NCBI GenBank assembly: GCA_910585625.1
Contig: CAJUFQ010000014.1
Coordinates: 1 to 64,000, forward strand
Length of the DNA: 64,000 nt
DNA from: an uncultured Lachnospiraceae bacterium
Lineage (GTDB): Bacteria > Bacillota > Clostridia > Lachnospirales > Lachnospiraceae
Direction: 5' to 3'
Below are positions 7,806 to 16,690 of this stretch, piece after piece. The notes beneath the pieces are model-generated. The model did not search any database, was not told the origin of the DNA, and saw only the letters and a program-made list of their open reading frames with translations. The translations under genes and the position numbers were made by a program. Within the stretch, counting starts at the first letter, position 1, and every line of letters begins with the position of its first letter.

Positions 7806-8924
7806 GTGACAGCGAGAGAACAATTAATTGCCTGGGATGATGTATACGATCAGAAAGGCTCATCAGAAATTTTTATGGAGGCAATGCGGAATTGCCTGGA
7901 ACATCACATGGAGCGCAATGATTTTTTCAAGAGATATATGGAGGCGGCTGGGGTGAAACCAGAGGAGCTGCATCTGGAGCAGGATTTGTGGAGGATTCCC
8001 CCGATTCATGCCAACTTCTTCAAAAAATATGAGATACTCAGCGTTCCGATGGAGGACATTGTGGAACATGCGACCAGCTCAGGGACTACCGGGCAGAAGA
8101 GCCAGATGTTTTTTGACCAGGATAGTTTTGATTTTGGAAATGCGATGGTAAAGAATGAATTCAGGCATTTTGGCTTTCTGTCAGAAGAACCGACGAATTA
8201 CCTTCTTTTTACTTATGAGCCGGCAAAAGTGAGCAAGGATTTGGGTACGGCGAAGACGGATGTTGGGCTGCTTAGCTATGCGCCGGTTAACGATACGTTT
8301 TTTGCCCTGCGTTACAATGGAGAGGGGCATGATTTTGACGTCTATGGAACCATAAATGCGCTGGAAGAATATGAAAAACAGGGTCTTCCAGTGCGTATTT
8401 TCGGCTTTCCGTCTTTTTTGTATTTTACGGTGAGGCAGATGAAAGAGACGGGACACCGCCCGCTGAAACTCAATGTAAAGTCGATGACTATGCTTGGCGG
8501 CGGCTGGAAAGGCTATGCGGATAAACAGATAAGCAAAAGTGAGCTGTACGCCATGGTGGAGGAAATGCTTGGGATTCCGGCTGAAAATTGCAGGGATGGA
8601 TACGGCTCGACGGAGCATTCGGTTCCTTATTTTGAATGTCCGAACCATCATTTCCATATTCCGGTGTACAGCCGGATGCTCATCCGAGATGTAAAGACGT
8701 TGGAGCCGCTGCCCTACGGGGAGGCGGGATTCGCAAACTTTATCACGCCCCATCTGATGAGCGTGCCGGCCGTATCGGTTTTGATGGGAGATATGGCGGT
8801 CCTGCATGATGCCGACGAGTGCGGATGTGGGATCAAGACGCCGTTTATGGAGATTATCGGCCGTGCGGGAACCAGTAAAGGAAAAAGTTGTGCAATCACA
8901 GCAAGCGAGCTGTTGAAACGCTGA
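7806..8924 (+). CDS. LuxE-like acyl-protein synthetase
   Basis: A 372-residue adenylate-forming enzyme of the LuxE (acyl-protein synthetase) family, which activates a fatty acid as acyl-AMP and passes the acyl group on for reduction. The phosphate-binding motif SSGTTGQKS lies at about residues 91-99. The GGGWKGYADKQISKSEL and CRDGYGSTEH segments (about 225-275) are characteristic of LuxE. A GTG at 7806 preceded by AAAGGA at good spacing is preferred; an ATG at 7788 is the alternative. It starts an operon with the LuxC fusion 13 bases downstream. No luciferase (luxAB) is present, so the aldehyde, if made, serves another purpose. Confidence 0.82.
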   Translation: MTAREQLIAWDDVYDQKGSSEIFMEAMRNCLEHHMERNDFFKRYMEAAGVKPEELHLEQDLWRIPPIHANFFKKYEILSVPMEDIVEHATSSGTTGQKSQMFFDQDSFDFGNAMVKNEFRHFGFLSEEPTNYLLFTYEPAKVSKDLGTAKTDVGLLSYAPVNDTFFALRYNGEGHDFDVYGTINALEEYEKQGLPVRIFGFPSFLYFTVRQMKETGHRPLKLNVKSMTMLGGGWKGYADKQISKSELYAMVEEMLGIPAENCRDGYGSTEHSVPYFECPNHHFHIPVYSRMLIRDVKTLEPLPYGEAGFANFITPHLMSVPAVSVLMGDMAVLHDADECGCGIKTPFMEIIGRAGTSKGKSCAITASELLKR

Positions 8925-8937
8925 TAGGAGGGGCGCT

Positions 8938-11409
8938 ATGGATTGTATTATCAGAGGAATAAAGACAAAGTTGGAAAAAGAAAGATGCCTGGACGGCGTC
9001 AATGAGAACATTACCAAGGATTTGGCGGCAGGCGTCCCCGATATCAGAAAGGTGATTGAGAGTCTGGATAAGCTGGGCGCTTATCTCATGGATAACAAAG
9101 GGTTCCTGATCCCGGAACTGATGGAGCTTGGCTTTTCAAAAGAGGAAGCGGTGCGGATCAAAGAGGAATCTGTTCCTGTCCTTTCGGCAGGGGAATTATT
9201 CAGAAAAATAAAACGGGAGCTGGGAGAGCTGCCGTTCGAAATCAGCCGTCTAAGTACGAGGGAGCAGGAGTTTGAGGGGTGGATGCCGGTTGGGGTGCTG
9301 GGACATGTTACCAGCTCCAATGATGCGATGCTGCCTTTTTTCAGTTCGGTGGAAGGGATACTTACCGGGAATATCAATGTAATCAAGACGGCGTCCGGCG
9401 CCCATAAGGTGGCGATGAGGCTTGTGGAAAAACTCTGCGAGCTTGACGAGAGCCTGCGTCCGTATTTCTATGTATTTCCGCTTTCCTCAAAGGATGAGGA
9501 GCTGCTCAGCTCCATGTTCGCGTTGTGCAATACGATTGCCGTATGGGGGTCTGACGCAGCCACAAACGGCGTGAGGAAGCTTGCCCCTGCAGGGGTTAAG
9601 ATTGTAGAGTGGGGCAACCGTATCAGTTTTGCCTATTTTACCAAAAAAGGCGTGGACAAAGAGAGCCTGAAGGGACTGGCGGAGGATGTATGCGTCAATG
9701 ACCAGCAGGCGTGCAGCGCGCCGCAGCTTGTATTTTACGAGACAGAAGATAAGGAAGAACTGCACGCGTTCGCACAGGAAGTCATGTCCGTATTGCAGGA
9801 GGTTTCTGATACATATCCGCTTCATCCGATGTCCCAGGCGGAACAGGCGGAGCTTACGACACAGACGCAGCTGTGCTATCTGGATGAGATGATGGGAGGG
9901 GCGAAGCTGTTAGAAGGAAAGGGCTGCAGGGTTTTCGTCCAGCATGACCATGAGCTTTGCGCTTCCCCGCTTTACCGCACGCTGATTGTGAAAGCTATTA
10001 AGAGAGAGGAATTAATCCAGGCATTGCGGCCGTTCCGCTCCTATCTGCAGAGCGTGGGGCTTGCGTGCGGCAGGGAAGAGATTGTGCCTCTCGGGCAGCT
10101 GATGATGGCGGGTGGGGTGAACCGTATCACAGAACCCGGGCTGATGATGGGCGGGTACACAGGGGAACCCCATGACGGCGGATATGCCCTCACGCATTAC
10201 CTTAAGCGGGTCAGCCTGATACAGAGCAGCCTCCCGGTGGGAAGTATGTCATTAAGCGAGATGTCTGTCAGGGAAAAGGCGCCTTTTGCCGAGGGGACGC
10301 CAGTGCTTAAGAAAGATGATTTCCCGTCAAAAAGGGATGTTGAAGGGCAGGGTTATCTGTTGCTTAAGAGCGGCGGGAGTTCCGGCAAGGCGAAATATGC
10401 GCCTCATTCCTATGAAGACGCACAGGTTACTTATGATGAGGGCGCAAGGTTCATCATTGCGGCGGGAGTAGATCCGAAGAAAGACGTATGTATGAACCTC
10501 TTCTATTCCGGCGATTTGTATGGCGGGTTTATCAGCATTTATGAATCGCTGAAAAAGGCGGATATCGTGCAGCTGCCTATGGCAGCAGAGATGGATATGG
10601 AATATGTGGCGGGGGAGATTATAGAAAACCATGTGAATGTGCTGCTGGGGATGCCCACGTATCTGCTGCGGCTGTTCCGGGAACAGAAGGAAACGCTTGC
10701 TGCTTATGGGGGAGTTGAGACAATCTTGTATGCGGGAGAGCATTTTGACCCTGCGCAGATAGCGTATTTAAAGAAAGAGTTCAATGTGAAAAGGATCGGT
10801 TCCCTGGCGTATGGATGCAATGAGATTGGCTCTATGGGATATGCCTGCCCATATTGTGAGGGCAGCGTACACCATGTCGTGGCAAGCAAATATCTGGAAA
10901 TCTTAAAGTTAGACAGTGACGAGCCGGTGGAAGACGGAGAGACGGGCAGGCTTGTGTGGACGCCTGTCGACCAGGAAAACACAGGGATTATGAGGTATGA
11001 AATCGGAGATTTAGGGCGGTTCGTGAAAGAGCCTTGCAAATGCGGGAGAATTGCGCCAAGGTTTGAGCTTCTCGGAAGGTTTGGCGACATTTTCAAGTTT
11101 GCGACCAACTATGTAAATTATAAGAATATAAAGTCCGTATTCTGCGACAGGATGGATTATACGGGGTGGCTGCAGATCCTTTTGGATTATGACAAGGTCA
11201 GCCTCATGACAATCTGCATGGAAGAGGATTTTGCATATGATGAGGAAAAGGCTCTGGCGTTCCTTCAGGAATACTCTCCAGAGATAGCGGAATGCCTTCG
11301 GGACAAGACCGGGGAAGTCCGCATCCTGCGTCAGGAAAGAGAGAAGTTTATCCTTAGCACGGGAGGCGGAAAAGTCAGGAGCGTCGTGGACCGGAGAACG
11401 CCGGCATAG
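8938..11409 (+). CDS. LuxC-type acyl reductase fused to PaaK-like adenylate ligase
   Basis: An 823-residue two-domain protein. Residues ~1-440 match the LuxC acyl-CoA/acyl-ACP reductase family (aldehyde-dehydrogenase fold), with the nucleophile Cys259 in NDQQACSAPQ and the cofactor-side GWMPVGVLGHVTSSND. LuxC reduces an activated acyl group to the aldehyde with NADPH. Residues ~465-823 form a separate adenylate-forming domain like phenylacetate-CoA ligase/LuxE: P-loop KSGGSSGKAK at 477-486, YAGE, and RYEIGDLGRF. Classical LuxC ends near residue 480, so the C-terminal half is a true fusion with no stop or frameshift between. AGGAGG precedes the ATG by six bases. Predicted to work with the LuxE-like and PaaK-like neighbours. 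Confidence 0.82.
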   Translation: MDCIIRGIKTKLEKERCLDGVNENITKDLAAGVPDIRKVIESLDKLGAYLMDNKGFLIPELMELGFSKEEAVRIKEESVPVLSAGELFRKIKRELGELPFEISRLSTREQEFEGWMPVGVLGHVTSSNDAMLPFFSSVEGILTGNINVIKTASGAHKVAMRLVEKLCELDESLRPYFYVFPLSSKDEELLSSMFALCNTIAVWGSDAATNGVRKLAPAGVKIVEWGNRISFAYFTKKGVDKESLKGLAEDVCVNDQQACSAPQLVFYETEDKEELHAFAQEVMSVLQEVSDTYPLHPMSQAEQAELTTQTQLCYLDEMMGGAKLLEGKGCRVFVQHDHELCASPLYRTLIVKAIKREELIQALRPFRSYLQSVGLACGREEIVPLGQLMMAGGVNRITEPGLMMGGYTGEPHDGGYALTHYLKRVSLIQSSLPVGSMSLSEMSVREKAPFAEGTPVLKKDDFPSKRDVEGQGYLLLKSGGSSGKAKYAPHSYEDAQVTYDEGARFIIAAGVDPKKDVCMNLFYSGDLYGGFISIYESLKKADIVQLPMAAEMDMEYVAGEIIENHVNVLLGMPTYLLRLFREQKETLAAYGGVETILYAGEHFDPAQIAYLKKEFNVKRIGSLAYGCNEIGSMGYACPYCEGSVHHVVASKYLEILKLDSDEPVEDGETGRLVWTPVDQENTGIMRYEIGDLGRFVKEPCKCGRIAPRFELLGRFGDIFKFATNYVNYKNIKSVFCDRMDYTGWLQILLDYDKVSLMTICMEEDFAYDEEKALAFLQEYSPEIAECLRDKTGEVRILRQEREKFILSTGGGKVRSVVDRRTPA

Positions 11410-11531
11410 CGGAAAATATAGTCTGCACTGGAACGATAAGGAACAGGAAAAAAAGACATATCGTTGGATGTTATAAAAGCTGTTTCTATTTTGAGAACAA
11501 ATAAGAAAGATTAGAAAGGCGGATTTTAAAA

Positions 11532-12956
11532 ATGGAAATGGAGAAGGTGGTTTCTCTTGAAATATGGAATGATAGATCGTATATAAATCCGGTGCTGAGT
11601 TTTCTGGATACGCTGGCCAGCCAGACCGGAGCGGATATTTTCAGATACAATCGGCTGCGGTTCATACTGTGCGGGATTTTAAGGACCCGCATTGAGAATT
11701 CTTATCCCGGGGACAGAGGGATGCTGTATGTGGAATTCTACCGCAGCCAGACAGAGTTTGAGATATCCATTAGGGATAAGGGCGTGCCAGGCTGGCAGGA
11801 TTTCTCTTATGATTTGGAACAGATCGCCCATGATGAAACTGCGCTGCGCAATTATATCCTTGACCAGTGTGTGGATGGGATTGGCATAGAAAAGCTGGGG
11901 AAAGAGGGGCAGAGGATTTATGTCCGGCAAAGGATTAGGAAGACGATAGAATTTAAAGAGCCGGAGCCGTATCAGCCGATGGAGGTTCTCGATGAAAATA
12001 TATCCATCCGTCCGGTGGAGACGGAGCAGGACGCCATTGAAGCAATCCGCTGCATATACAGTGAGTATGGGTACTCTTATTCCTATGAAAACCTATATTA
12101 TGTAGATTCGTTCCTGCGCGCGGTAAAAGAGAGGCAGTTTCTGTCGTTTTTGGCTGTGAACGATCATGGGCAGACGGCGGGGCATTTTGCCCTCTCATTT
12201 TCGGAACTATTTAAAGACATGCCCGAAATCTCTTCCGTGGTGATTCGCAAGGAATTTCGGGGACTGAAATTGTTTTCGAAATTTGTGGATCACTGCGTAA
12301 AAATTGCCAAGGAACAGTGCTTCCGGGCATTGATGGGGCAGCCGGTTGCTTACCACACGGCGTCTCAGAAAGTAGTTATTGCAGCCGGATTTACGGCTAC
12401 TTCCCTGCTGATGTCTTACATTGCTTCTGACTTGGAAAGTGAATATAACAAGGGGGAGCGGCTGGATTTGTGCGCCAGCGTCCTTATCATGGACGGGGAT
12501 GCCACAAGCGCCGTTTATCCGCCGGAAGAACTGATTCCATTTATCCGTAAAGTGTACGACAGGCTGGGGTGGGAATATGAAATTCGTGAAGAGCGTCATC
12601 CGGCCCAGCAGACGCAGATAAAAATTGCGGACAATAGCGTGCTTCGGATGACGAGGATTATCCTGGACGAAGCGGGAGAGGATTTGACGCAGCTTCTCAA
12701 GGATACGGTCAGGGATGTGATTCATAAGAAAAATGAAATGATTGAATTGATGATTTCCCTTAGTTCCCCGAGCTGCGCATATGGATATAAGGCGGCGAGG
12801 GAATGTGGATTTGCGGTATCCGGGGTGATACCGGGCGGCGGGAACGGAGATTACCTGCTGATGCAGCTTTTGCCGGGAGAAAAGTTCGACTACGGCAGAT
12901 TGGTGCTTTTTGGGGAATTTGAGGAACTGAGGGACGACATTATCAGATGGAGGTAA
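11532..12956 (+). CDS. HATPase-like domain fused to GNAT acetyltransferase
   Basis: A 474-residue protein. Residues ~1-140 look like the small HATPase fold of anti-sigma factors/serine kinases (SpoIIAB/RsbW-like): an N-box-like helix around FILCGILRTRIENSYPG, then EISIRDKGVPGW and a glycine-containing DGIGIEKLGKEGQR end. Residues ~155-310 form a GNAT N-acyltransferase domain (ISIRPVETEQDAIEAIRCIY ... SSVVIRKEFRGLKLFSKFV). The remaining ~160 residues are a second, more divergent GNAT-like half. It is embedded between two ligase genes and ends inside the ribosome binding site of the next gene, so it is part of the pathway or its control. An acyl transfer to an amine is one possible chemistry (inference). 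Confidence 0.65.
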   Translation: MEMEKVVSLEIWNDRSYINPVLSFLDTLASQTGADIFRYNRLRFILCGILRTRIENSYPGDRGMLYVEFYRSQTEFEISIRDKGVPGWQDFSYDLEQIAHDETALRNYILDQCVDGIGIEKLGKEGQRIYVRQRIRKTIEFKEPEPYQPMEVLDENISIRPVETEQDAIEAIRCIYSEYGYSYSYENLYYVDSFLRAVKERQFLSFLAVNDHGQTAGHFALSFSELFKDMPEISSVVIRKEFRGLKLFSKFVDHCVKIAKEQCFRALMGQPVAYHTASQKVVIAAGFTATSLLMSYIASDLESEYNKGERLDLCASVLIMDGDATSAVYPPEELIPFIRKVYDRLGWEYEIREERHPAQQTQIKIADNSVLRMTRIILDEAGEDLTQLLKDTVRDVIHKKNEMIELMISLSSPSCAYGYKAARECGFAVSGVIPGGGNGDYLLMQLLPGEKFDYGRLVLFGEFEELRDDIIRWR

Positions 12957-12958
12957 TT

Positions 12959-14212
12959 ATGGGCGTTAAAGTCTATTCATTAGATGAAATTGTAGATTAT
13001 GCGAGAAAGAATTCGAAATATTATGCCGAGTTATATCGGGACGTACCGCAGGACGCTGCGTTCGAGGAGCTTCCGCTGGTCGACCAGGATGATCTCTGGG
13101 CGCATTGTGACGAGCATGGCGGGACAGTCGCGACAAGGGAGCAGAGAGACGGGCAGATATTCAAGAGCGGAGGCACGACAGGCAACCCGAAATATGCCCT
13201 ATATTCTGCAGAGGAATGGGAAACCATCTGCGAGTACAGCGGCATCATGCTTACCAAAGGCGGGTTAAAGAATGGGACAAAGTTTGCGAACCTGTTCTAT
13301 GCCGGCGGGATGTACGCTAGTTTCCTATATACATACAGTATGCTATATTTTGCCCCGGCAAAGGCGGTCATGTACAATCTTTCGGGGAATATATCTGTGG
13401 AGGAAATTGTCACGACGCTTCTGCAGCATCAGATTGACTGCATTGCAGGCCCCCCTTCCATACTGACAAAAATCGTATCTTATATCGACGAACACCAACT
13501 GACAGGCTTTGCCGTGGATACGGTTTATTATGCGGGAGAGACCTTGTATCAGGATCAGAGGAACCATTTCAGCAAGACGTTTGGCAGAGAAATTGATTTC
13601 CGCTCAATTTTTTATTCCTCAAATGACGGAGGGGCTATCGGGTATTTCACGAGAGAATGCGGATTCAATGAGCACCGTGTATTGTCCGACCTGTGCAGGC
13701 TGGAGTTGATCGATCTCGATACCGGGGAAGTGATACGGGAGATGAACCGTCCGGGAGCCATCTATATCACGTCCCTGTTTAAGACGTTGGTTCCCTTGAT
13801 CCGTTATCCGGCAGGAGATATGGGAGAGTACACGGAACCGGAGGGGACGGCAGACCGTAAGTTCAGGATTCTGGGCAGGAGCAATTTGGCGGCAAGGGCC
13901 GGTTATGTGTCGTTGTACCCCACAGATGTAGGCAATGTATTGAAGAAATGCGGCATTGAATATTATGCGTATCAGATTGTCGTCACCCATGATATGCGCG
14001 ATCAGTTCCTGTTCCGGATTGCCGTGCCTCAGTCAGAGGAAGGTTGGACAGAAAAATTTATCTCCATGCTATGCGAGGAACGGTCGATGCTGAAGGATGC
14101 GATTGAGGACGGCACGCTGAATCCCCCGCGAGTGGAGTGGTGCAAGGTGGAAGATTTGGAATATAACGAAAGAACCGGCAAGTTAAAGCCTATCCTCGAT
14201 AAGAGAATTTAA
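12959..14212 (+). CDS. PaaK-like adenylate-forming ligase
   Basis: A 417-residue protein of the phenylacetate-CoA ligase/coenzyme F390 synthetase type. The P-loop KSGGTTGNPK is at about residues 69-78. Later come VYYAGETLYQDQRNHFSK, a SSNDGGAIGYF metal/AMP-site equivalent and RYPAGDMGEY with the ribose-binding Asp. The C-terminal small domain ends GKLKPILDK with a catalytic-type Lys. The ATG at 12959 with GGAGGT five bases upstream is preferred over 12947. It resembles the C-terminal half of the LuxC fusion and closes the operon; a hairpin follows at 14257. The substrate is unknown. Confidence 0.8.
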   Translation: MGVKVYSLDEIVDYARKNSKYYAELYRDVPQDAAFEELPLVDQDDLWAHCDEHGGTVATREQRDGQIFKSGGTTGNPKYALYSAEEWETICEYSGIMLTKGGLKNGTKFANLFYAGGMYASFLYTYSMLYFAPAKAVMYNLSGNISVEEIVTTLLQHQIDCIAGPPSILTKIVSYIDEHQLTGFAVDTVYYAGETLYQDQRNHFSKTFGREIDFRSIFYSSNDGGAIGYFTRECGFNEHRVLSDLCRLELIDLDTGEVIREMNRPGAIYITSLFKTLVPLIRYPAGDMGEYTEPEGTADRKFRILGRSNLAARAGYVSLYPTDVGNVLKKCGIEYYAYQIVVTHDMRDQFLFRIAVPQSEEGWTEKFISMLCEERSMLKDAIEDGTLNPPRVEWCKVEDLEYNERTGKLKPILDKRI

Positions 14213-14256
14213 ATCTGGCGCCGCGGCTGTTTTCCGGGTGAAGCCGGTTGTGGTGC

Positions 14257-14296
14257 AATATGAGCCATGGACGTTTTTGAGTCTATGGCTCATATT
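14257..14296. terminator. Hairpin terminator between ligase operon and recombinase
   Basis: AATATGAGCCAT (14257-14268) pairs perfectly with ATGGCTCATATT (14285-14296). The genes on either side converge (plus strand ending 14212, minus strand ending 14318), so it could serve both. There is a T-rich stretch inside the loop but no long T-run after it. Confidence 0.6.
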
Positions 14297-14317
14297 GTAT
14301 TTATGCAAGTCCCTAAT

Positions 14318-15244
14318 TCATCCCCCGCTTACATCCATGTTGTTGCGCGGGTGTTTTTCCGTGAGGATTGCTTTTTGTTTGTGCATGGAGACGCTGGTGT
14401 AAATCTCCGTGGTCGTGATGGAGCTGTGGCCCAGCATTTTCTGGATATAGCGGATGTCCACATCTGCTTCTAACAGCAGGGTGGCGAAAGAGTGGCGGAA
14501 CATATGCGGCGTGATGTGCATGGCAATGCCTGCAAGTTCCGCGTATTTGTTAATCATAAGGCGTACGGACTGTTCAGACAGGCGGTTTCCGAGGCGGTTG
14601 ACAAACAGCCATCCGCTTTGGGAAATCTCATGTTCAAAGGCGGTTATATACGCAGAAAGCGCGGAGATGACGTCAGGATTGCCAATCTGTATAATGCGTT
14701 CCTTGGAGCCTTTTCCCCAGATAAGCAGGGAACGGTTTTCTATATCAATGTTTTTATATTTCAAATTGCAAAGCTCTGAGATGCGTACCCCGGTAGCAAA
14801 CAGAAGCTCGGTTACTGCAATGTCCCGCAGTATGGATTTTTTCTTGCCGTGGGTGGGGGCCTGTTGGGCCTGCCGGTAAATGGTATTCAAAAAGAGCTGG
14901 ATGATGTTAGCGGGAATAGTCTTGGGGAGGCGTTTCGGTTCGCGGAAAGAGAGCTGGATTTTATTAAAGGGATTGTTCACCAGAAGATCTTCGTATTCAA
15001 GGAAATGGAAAAACGCCTTAAGGCTGGCAATTTTGCGTTTGGTGGTCTTGGGCTGGTAAGTTTTATGGAGCATCGTGAGATAACGATTGAGGTTTTCTCG
15101 CGAGAACGGTTCGTCGAAGCCGGAGGAAAATGCAATGAATTGCGTGAGGTCAATACGGTATGCTTTGACAGTTTTGGAGTCCAGCTCTTTTTGGATTTTG
15201 CAGTGTGACAGGTAGTTTTCTTTCAGGGTTTCTAATGAATACAT
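14318..15244 (-). CDS. Tyrosine recombinase/integrase (XerC/XerD-like)
   Basis: A 308-residue site-specific recombinase with an N-terminal SAM-like core-binding domain (~1-105) and a complete catalytic domain: Arg154 (TGVRISELCNL), Lys178 (GKGSKER), His247 and Arg250 (HMFRHSFAT), His273 (LGHSSITTTEIY) and Tyr282. It is the length of Xer-type proteins. The gene stands alone between convergent and divergent neighbours, with no excisionase, relaxase or phage genes alongside. It could be a house Xer-like enzyme, an invertase-type recombinase or a remnant of an element. I found no clear flanking inverted repeats or att sites. Confidence 0.88.
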   Translation of the reverse strand: MYSLETLKENYLSHCKIQKELDSKTVKAYRIDLTQFIAFSSGFDEPFSRENLNRYLTMLHKTYQPKTTKRKIASLKAFFHFLEYEDLLVNNPFNKIQLSFREPKRLPKTIPANIIQLFLNTIYRQAQQAPTHGKKKSILRDIAVTELLFATGVRISELCNLKYKNIDIENRSLLIWGKGSKERIIQIGNPDVISALSAYITAFEHEISQSGWLFVNRLGNRLSEQSVRLMINKYAELAGIAMHITPHMFRHSFATLLLEADVDIRYIQKMLGHSSITTTEIYTSVSMHKQKAILTEKHPRNNMDVSGG

Positions 15245-15411
15245 GACATTTCTCCTTTGTATATATCGTAATTTTCTGCGATGTATCGTGTCATACCCCT
15301 AAAAACTCCATGGCGGCTGCCTTCCCATCAAGTATAATATATTTTGGGCTATTTTAGCAAAATATTTCTAAATTATAAATGCGAAAGCTATGTCGTAAGC
15401 CGTTTTGTTTA

Positions 15412-15440
15412 TTGATTGACCACAATCGATCTGTTATAAT
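15412..15440 (+). promoter_or_regulatory. Promoter for the gene at 15485
   Basis: TTGATT (15412-15417) and TATAAT (15435-15440) are spaced by 17 bases. The predicted transcript starts about 38 bases upstream of the ATG at 15485, with AGGAGG in between. The rest of 15245-15484 holds the recombinase promoter region and nothing else I can identify. Confidence 0.65.
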
Positions 15441-15484
15441 GCGATTGGGGATGAACAAAAAACATGGGTGAATAGGAGGACGGC

Positions 15485-16501
15485 ATGAGGAAAGAAGCTT
15501 CATTGGAACAATGGCGTGTGCTGTACGAAGCGGCAACCAGAATCAAGGAGAGGAAGCCTTGGGAAAAGTTCTGGGATATGGATTTAATCGGCATCCGGGA
15601 TGGTGCGGAAGAAGATACGGTATTTTTCAGCATTCTTGGAAGGGGTGGTGAATGTTACGGCATAACGGTCTATGAAGGCTATGAGGGGCTGAACAGCTTT
15701 CTGATGCTGACGATGCAGCAGAAGATGAATCTGTCGCTGATGTATACGATGTCCAGGCAGAGGAACCTCACCTGTTACTGGGGGAGCCGGGATGAGCTGA
15801 CAAATAAGCAGAGAGCCATTATTAAAGAATTAGGCTATAAATACCGTGGCAAGAACCAGTGGCTTTATTTCATGTCTTTTGAGCCGGGCTATAGCCCATA
15901 CAACATGGATGCAGAAGAGGTGCGGCGGATGGGCATTTATCTGCAGGATTTGGATGTGGCGTTGCAGAATTATGATCCTGAGAATGTAAACGTGGATTTT
16001 GAGAATGGGAATATGCTTCTCCTATCATTTGGAAAAGACAAAAAGACGTGGGAGTTTGGACCGGCTCCTCTGCCCTTTACGGATTTTCGGTTTGGTAACC
16101 TGATGTTAACAGATGAGGAAGTACTTGCTGATTTAGAAACGGCATCGAGATGCGATGCTGTCTTAGAGGCGGATGTTTCCGTCTTGGGAGCCTCGGTATC
16201 GGGCAAGGAATATGACCGTCCGGCAAATCCGGCATTATCATTATTGGGGGATGCCCAGTCAGGCGTTATGATAAACTTTGAGATGGTCGGGCCGCAAGAC
16301 GATCCCATCGTAATGCTTGCGGAAATCCTCATAGGGTTTATTTTCCAATACGGCGTCCCGAAAGAAATAATGGTATCCAATGTAATCATTGAAGCAGGGC
16401 TGGAGCAGATATGCGATATATGCAATATCCGGCTTCGCAGAGTTAAACGGCTGCGGGGGCTGGAATCTTTTGTAGAGGGGATGAAGCGGTTTGGGATTTA
16501 G
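15485..16501 (+). CDS. Conserved hypothetical protein (possibly DUF7309/DUF6930 type)
   Basis: A 338-residue soluble protein with no signal peptide or membrane helix. The N-terminal ~150 residues (WRVLYEAATRIKERKPWEKF, then DLIGIRDGAEEDTVFFSILG and GRGGECYGITVYEGYEGLN) recall the DUF7309-type domain. The C-terminal half (GVMINFEMVGPQDDPIVMLA, then VPKEIMVSNVIIEAGLEQIC) recalls the DUF6930 partner domain. These names are from memory and uncertain. No catalytic motif is recognised. It has its own promoter and ribosome binding site (AATAGGAGG) and stands alone. The function is unknown. Confidence 0.6.
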   Translation: MRKEASLEQWRVLYEAATRIKERKPWEKFWDMDLIGIRDGAEEDTVFFSILGRGGECYGITVYEGYEGLNSFLMLTMQQKMNLSLMYTMSRQRNLTCYWGSRDELTNKQRAIIKELGYKYRGKNQWLYFMSFEPGYSPYNMDAEEVRRMGIYLQDLDVALQNYDPENVNVDFENGNMLLLSFGKDKKTWEFGPAPLPFTDFRFGNLMLTDEEVLADLETASRCDAVLEADVSVLGASVSGKEYDRPANPALSLLGDAQSGVMINFEMVGPQDDPIVMLAEILIGFIFQYGVPKEIMVSNVIIEAGLEQICDICNIRLRRVKRLRGLESFVEGMKRFGI

Positions 16502-16612
16502 AGCTTTGCCCGATTTGTTCCTAATTCCATAGCGAAACGGTATCTATCGCTTTGCGGTGGAAACACTTGCGCACAGAGACTTGGTTTCCGGGTATTTATT
16601 CGGATGTTATCC

Positions 16613-16675
16613 TTGACAAATAAAACATTTAATAAGATAATCCTTTTATATAAAATGTTTATATAAAAGGATTAT
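16613..16675 (+). promoter_or_regulatory. Promoter with perfect 18-bp palindromic operator
   Basis: TTGACA (16613-16618), 17 bases, then GATAAT (16636-16641). The arms ATAATCCTTTTATATAAA (16637-16654) and TTTATATAAAAGGATTAT (16658-16675) are perfect inverted repeats with a 3-base spacer and cover the -10 and start site. This is the expected arrangement for self-repression by the TetR-type protein encoded at 16691. Confidence 0.75.
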
Positions 16676-16690
16676 TTTGGAGGGAAAGAA

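Noticed and set aside
8181..9017. 278-codon minus-strand frame
   Set aside because: It lies antisense to the LuxE-like gene, has no recognisable family and no ribosome binding site; it mirrors codon bias of the plus-strand gene.
7806..14212. Bioluminescence operon
   Set aside because: LuxC and LuxE relatives are present, but there is no luxA, luxB or luxD, so light production is not supported.
14318..15244. Integrase as proof of a prophage or integrative element
   Set aside because: No phage structural, relaxase or excisionase genes, and no att-like repeats found beside it.
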